This document shows, in pieces, positions 45,397-55,706 of a stretch of 64,000 bases of DNA. The stretch is from Giardia muris (lineage: Eukaryota; Fornicata; Diplomonadida; Hexamitidae): positions 1,674,001-1,738,000 of the forward strand of contig CM016925.1 of assembly GCA_006247105.1 (NCBI GenBank), in the 5' to 3' direction. How positions within the stretch are numbered: the first letter of the stretch is position 1; each line of letters opens with the position of its first letter. Both the position numbers and the translations under genes were made by a program. Under the pieces are notes generated by a model. It was not told where the DNA came from and ran no database searches. It was given only the letters and a program-made list of their open reading frames with translations.

Positions 45397-48300
45397 ATGT
45401 TTAGTACTTCTCGTCAACAGTCCAACGTCTTTCAAGGTGCACGCTGCCAGGACCCAAATGCGGCCATACTTGAAGCTCTGGATCGAATAGATAAAGCTGA
45501 TTCATTATATGGCTGTCAACGACTACTGGCGCCGGAGATGGCCGAGGGCTGGCTCTATAACGTTTATGAGACGACTATCGTGGGCGACGAGCTTCTCTCC
45601 GGCGTCGAGTGCTACTTCATGCGTGATACGCTTGATCTCTTCAAGATAATAATGCCAATGGAGCCATACTTCTTTATTCGTAGTCCTGCTCAGAATTATG
45701 CTCTAATCCAGGTGGCCTTGATGCGTCTCCATAGAAACTGTCGTATGACTTATGAGGTCCTTGAGAAGCGAGACTTAAGCGCAAGAAACCATCTAGCCAT
45801 AGGTACGATCCCTTTACTTCAGATCACATTCAAGACTACTCAGGAGATGAATACCGTCATTGCTTCCTTACGCAAAGTCCTTTTCAAGCGTGCATCCGCC
45901 ACAACAGACATCTATGCTTCCACTACGGTTCGATTAGCTGAGACCCTTGAGGAAGCTGAAAGAATTACTTCAGCCGAGGAACTTGTGGAATATATAGATG
46001 AACTATTGGAAACGGATATAGCATTACCAGTGCGGTTTCTAATAGATACTGGAACTACTCTTTCAACCTGGTATTCAGTTGCTACCCGTCCAGACCCAGA
46101 CCCACCTCTTCTAACACGTCTAGATAAGACCCTTCCACCAACCCCGAAGGTTTTGGCCTACGATATTGAAACGACGAAAAAGCCGCTTTGCTTTCCTAGT
46201 GCGGAGGAGGGCGATCAGATTATGTGTATTTCCTACATGCTTGACGACCAAGGCTATCTTCTGGTGAATCGAGAGATCTTTTCAGAAGATATTGCAGACT
46301 TTGAATATACTCCTCGTCCAGAATATCCTGGTCGCTTTGCTTGTTTTAACTTCGCGTCGGAGAGGGCTGTGCTTCGTTTCTTCTTCGATCATATCTGTCT
46401 TGCACGTCCAAACGTTTTCTCAACATTCAACGGAGACTTTTTCGATTGGGGGTTCGTTGAGAAGCGTGCCGAGTTCCATGGATTTAACCTTTTCGAGGAG
46501 ATAGGGTTCTATTGCATAGAGAGCACGTCCAGAGACGGCATACGGGAAAAGCAGTACGTTTCTAGGGCAATACCGCACCTTGATTGTTTTCGTTGGGTTC
46601 GACGGGATTCTTATCTTCCACAAGGCTCACAAGGCCTCAAGGCAGTGACTCGTGCCAAGCTCAAGTACCATCCGGATGAGCTTTCACCAGAATTAATGAC
46701 TCCATATGCAAGGACGCATCCCCAAACCCTTGCTTCATATTCCGTGTCCGATGCCGTGGCAACCTATTATCTTTATAAAAAATATGTCCATCCGTTCATT
46801 TTCGCATTAGGAACTATCATTCCATTGAATCCAGATGACATTCTTCGTCGCGGTACAGGAACTCTATGCGAACATCTCCTTATGGTACATGCATATCAAG
46901 CAAATGTCCCCTTCCCTAATAAGTACAGTGAGCCTCCATTACAGGTCGTTACAGATTCGGAAGGAGCACGCCGAATTCTTGTAACTCAAACCTATGTTGG
47001 AGGTAAGGTCGAGGCTGTCAACGCTGGTGTCTATCGTCATGATATTACGTATGACTTTGAGTATTACAGTGCTCCCTTTCGTGATTCTCGTTGGGAAGGG
47101 TATTATGGACTCATCGAACATCTCGATAGAGACCTCCTTTGCGCCCTTGGTAAGGACTTGACTACCATAGAGACGATTAAGGCCATTTATAGTGCCATCC
47201 ATACTCGTCTTAATGCGCTGAGTTCAGTTCTCAAAACAACTTCAACACAAGGAACCATCCAGCATCAGGCCATCATCGTTTATTCACCGCAGAAAAATGC
47301 TCCATGCTTAAGTTATGAGCTTCTTGGTATTGGTGCAAAACCACAAGACGTTAATCTAATTGCTGAGCTGACTGGACAGCTCCGATATGCACTCGATACC
47401 CTCCTTATAGAGGTCGAGTCCTCACACTTCCAGGACTACTCCCGTGTGCGCAAGAACGTATTTGATGCGTTATGGTCGATGCCCTTTAAGTCTGTTACAT
47501 GTCCGTTGCTCTATCATCTGGATGTCGCTGCCATGTACCCAAACATCATGCTCACCAACCGTCTCCAACCACCGGCAATAGCGCAGAAGGAAAGGTGTGC
47601 CGCATGTGATTACAACACGGCCAATGACGCCGAGATCTGTAAGCGGGTTATGTTCTGGGATTGGCGTGGCGCCTATTATCCTCTCGATTATTCTGAATAT
47701 CTGATGGTCAAGAATCAGACGATTGCAGACAAGGGTTCGAGTGCTTGGGGCAAGTTGAGCGAGCGGGATCGGGCTAACCTTCTACACTCGCGCTTGGATC
47801 TTTATTCGCGCACACAATACCATATGAAGCGCAAGACAGAGGAGCTGCGGCGCAAGACGGTTGTCTGTCAACGAGAGAACGGGTTCTTCATCGACACGGT
47901 CAGAAGCTTTCGTGATCGCCGTTACGAGTTCAAGGGTACACAAAAGAAGTACACGAAGCTTCTTGGAGAGGCAGAGACCCTATTGGCAGAGCTTCTCGCT
48001 AGTGGGACACAATCCGCTCAGATTTCGAAGGTAAGGCAGGACATTGAGATGTACCGAGGTCAAGTCGTCCTTGCCGAGTCTCTCCAGCTGGCGCACAAGT
48101 GTATTCTTAATTCCTTTTACGGCTATGCCATGCGGAAGGGAAGTAGGTGGTACTCCCTCGAGATGGCCGCCGCCGTGACACATACGGGAGCGAACATCAT
48201 CAAGGATGCGAAGGAGCTGATAGAGCGCGTTGGTTTCGTGCTGGAGCTTGATACGGATGGGGTTTGGTGCTGTCTTCCTAAGGGCTTTCCAGAACAACTC

Positions 48301-51300
48301 GTCTTTCATACATTAACTGGAGCCAACGTAGGCGTCAATTATCCAGGCGCTATGCTTAATGCTATGACACGTGAACGATACGCAAACCAACAATATCTTG
48401 AGCCGGTCTTGGGCCAAACCTCCACTTGGCGGCGACGAAACGAGTGTTCGATAGAGTTCGAGGTGGATGGGCCCTACTCCTGTATGGTACTATCGGCCGC
48501 TAAGGAAGAAGGGGTACGAATCAAGAAGAAGTATGCCGTCTTCGATCTCGATGGGCGTCTTGCAGAGCTCAAGGGCTTTGAACTCAAGCGCAGAGGAGAG
48601 TTACAAATCGTCAAGTCCTGGCAGTCTAGGATATTTGAGCGGTTCCTCTTCGGGCGGACGTTGGAGGAGGCGTATGCACATGCGGCAGAGGTAACTAACT
48701 CCTATCTTGACGTCATATATAGGCGAGGAGTATTTTTGACAGATAGTCAGCTACTTCAGCTAATTGCAGAGGCATCCACCCTGCGTTGCGCATTAGATAC
48801 CTTACCTAAGAATCGGAAGTCTGCCACGATAACTTGTGTGCGTCGTCTCGCCGCCTTTCTTGATCCTACGTTCGCGTCACTTCCAGGCCTTAATGTGGAA
48901 TATGTCATCAGTCGATATCCTGAGGGTCAACCTGTTAGCGAACGTGCCATTCCAATACAAATCTTTAGCTCTCCGGAGCATGTACGTCATAGATTCTTTC
49001 GTCTCTGGACGGGTGAGAACGTATTGAACTTACGTGAAATCCTAGATTGGGATTACTATGCAGAACGTTTCTCCGGCACGGTCTATAAGATTCTAGTCAT
49101 ACCCTCTGGCCTTCAAGGGCTTAAATCCTCACCGGTCTCACGTATTCCCTTCCCCTCTTGGCTTTGTAAGGATGTAGCGAAGACAAATAGTATGACGAGC
49201 GTCTTGGAGCGTTGGTTGGGCACGGTCGCTCATAAGGTTGACGCATCCTCGAGTAGTGATGAAGAGGTGCAAGAAGAACCACCATTACACCGCGAGGATA
49301 CCGTCATTGCTCCTGAAGGTTCGGATGAGCCTAGTACATGGTTGGAAAGGCAAATAGCATACTGGACACACCTGGTAGAGAGGGGCATCGTCTCCCACCC
49401 ATATAATGAAACCCATTCGGATGTTTCCGATGGTGTCCTGGGTCAACTCCGTAGACATGCGGGCGATCGTCTATTAGCAAACCCTCTACATGATTTGACG
49501 CTCACAATATTGGATGTGCAGCCGCTCCCGGGGGCCGTTAAGGCAAATTGCCTATGTCTCAACCGAAACAACGTGATCCGAAGGTATGTCATCTCTACGC
49601 CAGGAAGATTCTACCTCAACTCGCGACGAGTAATTGATCAACCCATTATTGCCACCTTGGCTACGGAGGGCCTTCATCTCCGTTTACTAGATAAGGAGAA
49701 GGTGATACTCCCTCGTATGGCGACACGAGAGTATGTCTATTGCTGCGAACTGAGCGCAGATGCACTTGTTGCGGGCTATGGACTAGTCGAAGAGTTGCGA
49801 AGAGCAGATTCTGTTCTAGGCATCTATGAGCATTCCCTTCCTGCGCTCTTCCAATTGTTAATGACTCTCACAGGAACTTTTACGCTAACAAACAATGATA
49901 CGGTACGAACACGTCTCCGTATGGGCGAGGTGTCGTTAGCCGATATAGATTCGCAGTGGCGCGAGCAATATGATTCATCACTCTTTTCCTCTGATGGCTC
50001 TCGCGTCCCAATTTCTTTCTGTACAATTGGAACGAATGGAGTGGCTGCCCTTTTTAGTACAGGAGACGTTCATGCGTTTGTACTTAACGATGAAGAAGCC
50101 ATCCCGAATATGCAAAGAACACTGGCTGAGATGATGAGTCTTCATTCCGGGTTGTGTGGAAGGCTTGAACATGCATTCAGAGAGCTTGAGGCCGGAGCTA
50201 TCTCGACTGTATCGAGCATAGAGAAAGCTCTCAATGAAATGGTGCGAGCCGCCGATGACCATGGGGTAACGGGTCTTTTCTTCTGGTTACTCACGTCTGG
50301 TCTAAACAATGTTGAGCATAGATTTCTTCAGAGCAATGTACACTCCATCTTCGTTACAAGGGGAGTGGAGAAGCCGATACGGTATGAAGAGCTCCCCGCC
50401 TTTGTTGCGGAAGTGATGGTTGCGGAGGTTGCGGCACGGGCTCTGAACGTCCCTCTCAGTCTTGTTCTTAACCCAAGCTATCTCAGTTCTATCATTTACA
50501 CGGTCCCAACCCCGTCGGAAACTCTTCTATGGGATGTTCTACTTGCTCGTGAATGCGCTAGTAACCGGTTCTTGTTATGGCATGGGCTTGATAGGCCACT
50601 TACGGAGAAAGTGCAAGCTCATATGCTCAGCACCTATCAAATCGACACTCCCGGGGCCTACCACGGGTATGTTCTTGTTCTTAGCTTGGGGAGCCTTCTT
50701 CCCCAGCTTATTCTGAACTTCCTTCAACGTTCTTCAACAATAGGGGGTGGGGAGCTAGCGATGATTACTGGACAACAGCTCCGAACGTTTGGGCGTGTCA
50801 TGCGACACACCTTACAAGTAACTCCACCAACCATTCGAAGGAGACTTGGAGATGCGGTAGGAACCTATTTGACGAATAAGCACGCGCTTCTTTATGATCT
50901 TGGAATGGTACGTGCGCTTGAGGCGGAGCTTGCGGCGTTTCTGGGGGCGGTTCGGAGTGTCCTTCTTTCACATGGCTTCACAATGATACATGCTAGTGCC
51001 ACAACCCTTACCATTGCCTCAGAGAAGTTGAAGGAAGATCTACTCGAGAATAGTTATAACTCACTCATTCAAGCACTCAAGGAAAGTGGCTTCTGTTCTA
51101 ACCTTAACTTCCCAGCTCTTACTGATAAAACACGGGTTCTTAGTTATAGACATGTATATTATGACAGCAGTACGAATTATTTTGGGCTTTCCGGAGGAAT
51201 CGTACGTTACCGTTGCAGCCTTGCCCAAGTCCTACCGGCGTTTGCAGGAGACATGTTCAAGCGAGCAATGGAGCTTTTAATCCTTCACATCTCAGAGAAC

Positions 51301-51933
51301 CTCTCTTCCGAGCATCGTTCTCTCACCAGCGCGCGTGACGACCTTGACCGCTTGACAGGTGAGTTTGCCTCGGCTTTAAGACAACGGATCGTTGAGGATG
51401 CACCCGTAGCCGGTCTGGAAGATATTCATTGCCTCTTCTATCTGCAACAGCTATCCTGGCCACCAAATACCATAAAGGAACATGCTGAACTCACCGACGT
51501 CTCCCCAAGCCTATGTTTCTTACGCTCCCTTGCACACTTCATTGGTCTTGGAGAGTATGGCGTCGATGCGGTACGTGGCTTTCTTCTCAGTAGTGCCGGG
51601 GCCTTAAGCGTTGCTAGCCCACTAGATCGTCGCCTTGAGTATAAACCCTGTATACCTCCGGATGATCCCACAGAACCTGATGCGGAGGAACGGCTCTACA
51701 CGGAAATACAGGATCTCGTAGGCTCTTATTTCTTACAAGCTCATAAGTGCCGTTGCGGTCCAGTTTCAAGGCCTGTTGCTGAACATTGTCCAACTTGTCG
51801 AGAAAAGCACGCCTTAAGCCTCTCGCTTGATCAGCTTCGACAAAAGCTCCGACACCTTCAGTCTCGTGGGAGAAGCTTTCCTCGTATCATTGAAACTTGT
51901 GAGCATTGGTTGGTCAAATTGGACAAGAAATGA
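45397..51933 (+). CDS. DNA polymerase epsilon catalytic subunit
   Basis: The 2178-residue protein is the replicative B-family polymerase epsilon. The exonuclease motifs are YDIETT (about residue 255), FNGDFFDW (about 347) and YSVSDAVATYYL (about 448). The polymerase motifs are HLDVAAMYPNIM (about 706), CILNSFYGYAMRKG (about 907) and LDTDGVWC (about 951). The epsilon-specific Cys motif with CAAC (about 733) and further Cys is kept; in yeast such residues bind an iron-sulfur cluster. The inactive second polymerase module follows. At the C-terminus only one Zn motif remains, CRCGPVSRPVAEHCPTC (about 2118-2134), matching the second of the usual two. The enzyme is the leading-strand polymerase in other eukaryotes. 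Length is close to the usual 2200-2290. Confidence 0.95.
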   Translation: MFSTSRQQSNVFQGARCQDPNAAILEALDRIDKADSLYGCQRLLAPEMAEGWLYNVYETTIVGDELLSGVECYFMRDTLDLFKIIMPMEPYFFIRSPAQNYALIQVALMRLHRNCRMTYEVLEKRDLSARNHLAIGTIPLLQITFKTTQEMNTVIASLRKVLFKRASATTDIYASTTVRLAETLEEAERITSAEELVEYIDELLETDIALPVRFLIDTGTTLSTWYSVATRPDPDPPLLTRLDKTLPPTPKVLAYDIETTKKPLCFPSAEEGDQIMCISYMLDDQGYLLVNREIFSEDIADFEYTPRPEYPGRFACFNFASERAVLRFFFDHICLARPNVFSTFNGDFFDWGFVEKRAEFHGFNLFEEIGFYCIESTSRDGIREKQYVSRAIPHLDCFRWVRRDSYLPQGSQGLKAVTRAKLKYHPDELSPELMTPYARTHPQTLASYSVSDAVATYYLYKKYVHPFIFALGTIIPLNPDDILRRGTGTLCEHLLMVHAYQANVPFPNKYSEPPLQVVTDSEGARRILVTQTYVGGKVEAVNAGVYRHDITYDFEYYSAPFRDSRWEGYYGLIEHLDRDLLCALGKDLTTIETIKAIYSAIHTRLNALSSVLKTTSTQGTIQHQAIIVYSPQKNAPCLSYELLGIGAKPQDVNLIAELTGQLRYALDTLLIEVESSHFQDYSRVRKNVFDALWSMPFKSVTCPLLYHLDVAAMYPNIMLTNRLQPPAIAQKERCAACDYNTANDAEICKRVMFWDWRGAYYPLDYSEYLMVKNQTIADKGSSAWGKLSERDRANLLHSRLDLYSRTQYHMKRKTEELRRKTVVCQRENGFFIDTVRSFRDRRYEFKGTQKKYTKLLGEAETLLAELLASGTQSAQISKVRQDIEMYRGQVVLAESLQLAHKCILNSFYGYAMRKGSRWYSLEMAAAVTHTGANIIKDAKELIERVGFVLELDTDGVWCCLPKGFPEQLVFHTLTGANVGVNYPGAMLNAMTRERYANQQYLEPVLGQTSTWRRRNECSIEFEVDGPYSCMVLSAAKEEGVRIKKKYAVFDLDGRLAELKGFELKRRGELQIVKSWQSRIFERFLFGRTLEEAYAHAAEVTNSYLDVIYRRGVFLTDSQLLQLIAEASTLRCALDTLPKNRKSATITCVRRLAAFLDPTFASLPGLNVEYVISRYPEGQPVSERAIPIQIFSSPEHVRHRFFRLWTGENVLNLREILDWDYYAERFSGTVYKILVIPSGLQGLKSSPVSRIPFPSWLCKDVAKTNSMTSVLERWLGTVAHKVDASSSSDEEVQEEPPLHREDTVIAPEGSDEPSTWLERQIAYWTHLVERGIVSHPYNETHSDVSDGVLGQLRRHAGDRLLANPLHDLTLTILDVQPLPGAVKANCLCLNRNNVIRRYVISTPGRFYLNSRRVIDQPIIATLATEGLHLRLLDKEKVILPRMATREYVYCCELSADALVAGYGLVEELRRADSVLGIYEHSLPALFQLLMTLTGTFTLTNNDTVRTRLRMGEVSLADIDSQWREQYDSSLFSSDGSRVPISFCTIGTNGVAALFSTGDVHAFVLNDEEAIPNMQRTLAEMMSLHSGLCGRLEHAFRELEAGAISTVSSIEKALNEMVRAADDHGVTGLFFWLLTSGLNNVEHRFLQSNVHSIFVTRGVEKPIRYEELPAFVAEVMVAEVAARALNVPLSLVLNPSYLSSIIYTVPTPSETLLWDVLLARECASNRFLLWHGLDRPLTEKVQAHMLSTYQIDTPGAYHGYVLVLSLGSLLPQLILNFLQRSSTIGGGELAMITGQQLRTFGRVMRHTLQVTPPTIRRRLGDAVGTYLTNKHALLYDLGMVRALEAELAAFLGAVRSVLLSHGFTMIHASATTLTIASEKLKEDLLENSYNSLIQALKESGFCSNLNFPALTDKTRVLSYRHVYYDSSTNYFGLSGGIVRYRCSLAQVLPAFAGDMFKRAMELLILHISENLSSEHRSLTSARDDLDRLTGEFASALRQRIVEDAPVAGLEDIHCLFYLQQLSWPPNTIKEHAELTDVSPSLCFLRSLAHFIGLGEYGVDAVRGFLLSSAGALSVASPLDRRLEYKPCIPPDDPTEPDAEERLYTEIQDLVGSYFLQAHKCRCGPVSRPVAEHCPTCREKHALSLSLDQLRQKLRHLQSRGRSFPRIIETCEHWLVKLDKK

Positions 51934-52010
51934 TTGATGGGGTCAAAGGAGGTTACTAGTGACAAAGGAAAGGCGGTTTCATATCCACTTATATAATGGA
52001 GTGGTTGTAA

Positions 52011-52928
52011 ATGACTTTTCGGATGCGAAAAGAAGAGACAACGAGCTTAAAAATTACTATGGTTCGAAATGAGGCTGAAGAGGAACCGGTTCAAAGGGAA
52101 TTGAGCTGTTGTCAAAGGTGTGCAGTATGTCTCTGTGCACTACCGAAAGTGACCTTCGGATTTATTATCCTGATCTCTCTGCTCGAAATCTGTTTCTTCT
52201 TTAGCTGTATTAGCGAAAGCCTCTTTACACTATGCTCAATACTACCTATAGTGCTTCTGACGCCATCGATGATTGTTGACAACTACTGCCTCTGGCAATT
52301 CATTACTGCTCCATTTATCTCTCAGAGCTTGTTACAGACGGTATACGCCGGGATAATGCTTTTCTACTCGATGGGACCGGTCGAGAAACTACTGGGGTGG
52401 CAGAAGCTCATCCTCTTCGGGGTTATCGAAATGGTTATATCCACGCTTATAGCGTTTTGCTTTGCCGCCTTCTTTTATTACACCCCAGGGGTCAATAATA
52501 TCGACTACTTCGCCTTACATTGGAATCTACCTGTCGGGGGCCCCTTGTCACTGACCATATTCTTCCAAATCATCTCTCTACGCATGTTAGGTGCGACTCA
52601 CTTACCCTATTGTTGTTGCACCATCCCGGCTTGGGCCTACGTTGTGATTGTATGCATCTGCTGCCAGGTCTTGATGTTTTTGCCCTGGTGTTATCCATAC
52701 TACGTCCTCACAGGGGTTGCCGCGGGATACTGCATTCCACGTAGGTTCATCACGATACCAGATGACTATTCCGCTAGCGATGTCATCGTAGCTCCCTCAA
52801 ACGCGGGGGCGCAAGAACGATATAGACAACGCGAGCTGGTTCCGCGAGAACAGAGGGACCAAGATGAGGATGCTCATATTGAAGCAACTTTAGTCCATGA
52901 GTTTCGAGGCGATTCAAGACGTCTGTAA
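52011..52928 (+). CDS. Rhomboid-like multi-pass membrane protein, probably a pseudoprotease
   Basis: The 305-residue protein has five to six membrane helices between residues about 45 and 245 and a soluble, charged C-terminal tail. The segment LWQFITAPFISQSLL...MGPVEKLLG resembles the loop-plus-TM2 signature of the rhomboid superfamily (derlins, UBAC2, TMEM115, rhomboid proteases). A catalytic Ser in GxSG and the catalytic His are not seen; the corresponding helix has GGPLSLTIFF. This suggests an inactive family member acting in ER or Golgi protein handling, as derlins and TMEM115 do. The first in-frame ATG is taken; two more lie at 52023 and 52059. The assignment rests on one signature. Confidence 0.5.
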   Translation: MTFRMRKEETTSLKITMVRNEAEEEPVQRELSCCQRCAVCLCALPKVTFGFIILISLLEICFFFSCISESLFTLCSILPIVLLTPSMIVDNYCLWQFITAPFISQSLLQTVYAGIMLFYSMGPVEKLLGWQKLILFGVIEMVISTLIAFCFAAFFYYTPGVNNIDYFALHWNLPVGGPLSLTIFFQIISLRMLGATHLPYCCCTIPAWAYVVIVCICCQVLMFLPWCYPYYVLTGVAAGYCIPRRFITIPDDYSASDVIVAPSNAGAQERYRQRELVPREQRDQDEDAHIEATLVHEFRGDSRRL

Positions 52929-52966
52929 AATAGTTGCGTAAGGAACAGCATCGTTTTAGTGTGACT

Positions 52967-55621
52967 TTAATGCGAAGGCGAAAGGGGGCCAGAACCACTC
53001 TTCAAGAGCATTCGTTGAATATTTTCCAATTGCCCACGAGTTCTTTCTGTGGAGTCATTTAACTGACGAATAACTTGATAAAGGACAGACTCTCCGGAGT
53101 AAGTGAGGACGTCAACCTCATCGAGAAGAAGGCAGACGCACCTCGAATGGCAATTCCTCACGGCATACATAAGAGCCGTCCTTCCGATATTGTCTTGCAG
53201 ACGCCCCTCGACCGCTATCAATGCACGCACACAGTCCACATTCCCTTGCTCGGCAGCATGCATCAGAGCAGTTTTACCGTTATTGTCACGGGTACCGGCC
53301 AAATCCATAAGTCTTACCACATCCTTGACGCTCCCACGGATGGCCGCCTCAATGAGCTGGCTCCCATTATTACAGACCTCCTTAGGTACGGATGATGCGG
53401 TAATGGCCGAATCTTTCTCATCAGAGATTGCTGGAACGTGAATCGACTCGTCATTAGGGTTAGGAGATAAGACCTCGGCAATCCTTGTATAACCCATTTC
53501 CCTCGCAATACCATATGCCGTAATCCCAGCGGAGAAGGAGTGTCCACTTGGAAAGGTACGTGCACTTGTACTTCTATATTCCTGCTCCGAAAGTAGAGGA
53601 GATACGCAGTCCTCATGTCCCTTATACGCCGCCCACATAAGGGCCGTCCACCCATATTCATCCTTGGTCTGTGCCTCTCGTTCTGCTAGAAGCTTCACCG
53701 TTTTAATATCACCTCGAATCGCAGCATGCATCAATGCTGTCTTAGTATCCTTCTGATCCGAACTTTGTTGGGACGTACCAAGAACGTTACTGAGAGTGGA
53801 GGGCAGCTCGTTACGCCCAGACGACGTTAGCATGGCATTCGAATGCTGCAATTCCTTAGCGATGGCCTGGTTCTCACGCGCGAGCTGAGCGTTCTCGGAT
53901 TGAAGTAGATGGTTACTTGCAGTGAGATCGGCCAATTGTGAATTGAGAACTTGTTCATTCTCCTTCATACGTTGTAGTTCCTGTTGTGCTTCCATTAACT
54001 CTGCCTCAAGAGCCCGGATTTCGGCCTGAAGGGTGGCATCCTCAGAGGTTCTAGGAGAAGTCTGTGCGGCCTGAGGCTTACACTCGACATGAGACGTAAT
54101 ATCATCCCTACTTCCTGTCAACTGTCCTGGTCTTTTCGACGCACTTGTAACCCGTGAACTCGTAACCTTCTGCTTTAATGAGCTAATAATATTTTGAATC
54201 TCTTGGATACGCGTATTCAATCTCACTTGTAACTGATCTGTATCAAGGGGGGGTGTGGACTGTCTTGGTGATGGAATATCCTGAGACACACTAGGTTCGG
54301 AATGAAGCTCTATTAGATTCAAAATGTCAGTTTCTTTGATTGGTGTAGGATCTACTAGGTGAGGAATGCTTTCCATATCGCTTTCTTTGTCAGTTTTCTT
54401 CTCAGATTCAAGTGGCTTATTGGAGTGTACTTTTATAGACGGCGAATCTTTTGAGGAGCGGTTTGAGCTATTAGAAAGGGCGGACAGGCCAACAGAGGCT
54501 TGCTCGAAGACTTCCTTCGCAGTTGGTCTTTCTTTTGGGTCTTTTGAGAGCATACTAGCGATAAGATCTATGAGGTCATCTGGCCGATCAACGATGGGTG
54601 TAGGAGCGCTATAAGCGATGGTTGACAAGTCACTGAAGGGATGGTGACCAGTGCACATCTCGTAGGCAATGACACCAAGACTCCAGATGTCTATAGGTTC
54701 CGAATAACAGGGTTCATCAGTAAGCATTTCGGGAGCCATGTAGGTGTTCCTCCCAATGAACGTGGTGGCTAACGTCCCTGGTTCAAACGGGCGAATGCTA
54801 CTGAAGTTAGTGATAAGATAGTCACCCAATTTAGTGACGAGGACGTTATTAGGTCGAAGATCTCTGTGGATGATATGACGAGAGTGTAGATAGCGAAGTC
54901 CATCGGAGAGCTGGTGAATACAACGCCAAACGTCAGCATCTGTGAAAGCCCCTTCCTCAATACCATCTGCAAGAAGGTCAGCCAAGGACATTCCGTACCA
55001 CTCCATCACGAAGTAGGCGGTGGTTGCAGGTTCATCAATGGCTGTCTCATGATAGGATAGAAGACGAGAATGGCGTAACGTAGGGATGAGACGTATCTCG
55101 TTCCGGATCGCTCGGCGTATTGGTTCCTCGCACATCCCATAGGTGATATGCTTTAGGGCACGGTTCCTATTCATGTAATCCCGAATGGAGTAGATCGTAA
55201 AGAGTTCAGTCTCCTTGATAATCCCCGTGATCGTATAACGGCCCAGGAAACACTCGGGAAGCGTGGGGAGCACCTCCTGCACATTCAGTAGATCCCGTAT
55301 GGCTTGAGAAACACCTTGATCGTATTGGACGTCATCAAAGGCCGTCTTCCCATCCGAGTCGACAATGTCACGCTCGAAAAGTAAGAGCTTAGTGCACTGC
55401 CTGTGATCTCCAGCAATGGCATAACGAAGAGCAGTGCGTCCGGTCCCATCTCGAAGACGCCCTTCAAGAGGCCGAAGAATGCTGACAATCTCGTAGTGGC
55501 CGTGCTTAGCAGCATGCATTAGGGCGGTTCGACCTGTATAGTCACGCCTCCCCGCCTGCGCGAGGTTGGTGCGGACGGAACGGACGTCGCCCTTGATCGC
55601 GGCGTCAATAAGATCGAGCAT
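52967..55621 (-). CDS. Ankyrin - NEK-like pseudokinase - coiled coil - ankyrin protein
   Basis: The 884-residue protein starts with three ankyrin repeats (1-105), then a kinase domain (about 128-375) of NEK type, a Ser/Thr-rich linker, a coiled coil (about 505-605) and about six further ankyrin repeats (to about 850). In the kinase, K157 in RALKH and HRDLRPNN (252-259) are kept, but the Gly loop is degenerate (GIIKETELF) and DFG is replaced by NFS (272-274), so the metal-binding Asp is missing and activity is unlikely. Ankyrin-NEK fusions are greatly expanded in Giardia and many lack catalytic residues. The frame opens up to 56002, but the upstream part is antisense-like N-terminal noise overlapping the next gene; the ATG at 55621 follows an A-rich tract (GCAAAAATG). 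Confidence 0.85.
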   Translation of the reverse strand: MLDLIDAAIKGDVRSVRTNLAQAGRRDYTGRTALMHAAKHGHYEIVSILRPLEGRLRDGTGRTALRYAIAGDHRQCTKLLLFERDIVDSDGKTAFDDVQYDQGVSQAIRDLLNVQEVLPTLPECFLGRYTITGIIKETELFTIYSIRDYMNRNRALKHITYGMCEEPIRRAIRNEIRLIPTLRHSRLLSYHETAIDEPATTAYFVMEWYGMSLADLLADGIEEGAFTDADVWRCIHQLSDGLRYLHSRHIIHRDLRPNNVLVTKLGDYLITNFSSIRPFEPGTLATTFIGRNTYMAPEMLTDEPCYSEPIDIWSLGVIAYEMCTGHHPFSDLSTIAYSAPTPIVDRPDDLIDLIASMLSKDPKERPTAKEVFEQASVGLSALSNSSNRSSKDSPSIKVHSNKPLESEKKTDKESDMESIPHLVDPTPIKETDILNLIELHSEPSVSQDIPSPRQSTPPLDTDQLQVRLNTRIQEIQNIISSLKQKVTSSRVTSASKRPGQLTGSRDDITSHVECKPQAAQTSPRTSEDATLQAEIRALEAELMEAQQELQRMKENEQVLNSQLADLTASNHLLQSENAQLARENQAIAKELQHSNAMLTSSGRNELPSTLSNVLGTSQQSSDQKDTKTALMHAAIRGDIKTVKLLAEREAQTKDEYGWTALMWAAYKGHEDCVSPLLSEQEYRSTSARTFPSGHSFSAGITAYGIAREMGYTRIAEVLSPNPNDESIHVPAISDEKDSAITASSVPKEVCNNGSQLIEAAIRGSVKDVVRLMDLAGTRDNNGKTALMHAAEQGNVDCVRALIAVEGRLQDNIGRTALMYAVRNCHSRCVCLLLDEVDVLTYSGESVLYQVIRQLNDSTERTRGQLENIQRMLLKSGSGPLSPSH

Positions 55622-55706
55622 TTTTGCAAGTGATAAGCAGCGCGTCATGCGCCATGCCGCTAAAAGGGAAGAGAGTTCGTTAGGTATGGAGACGTTCACT
55701 GTAGGA

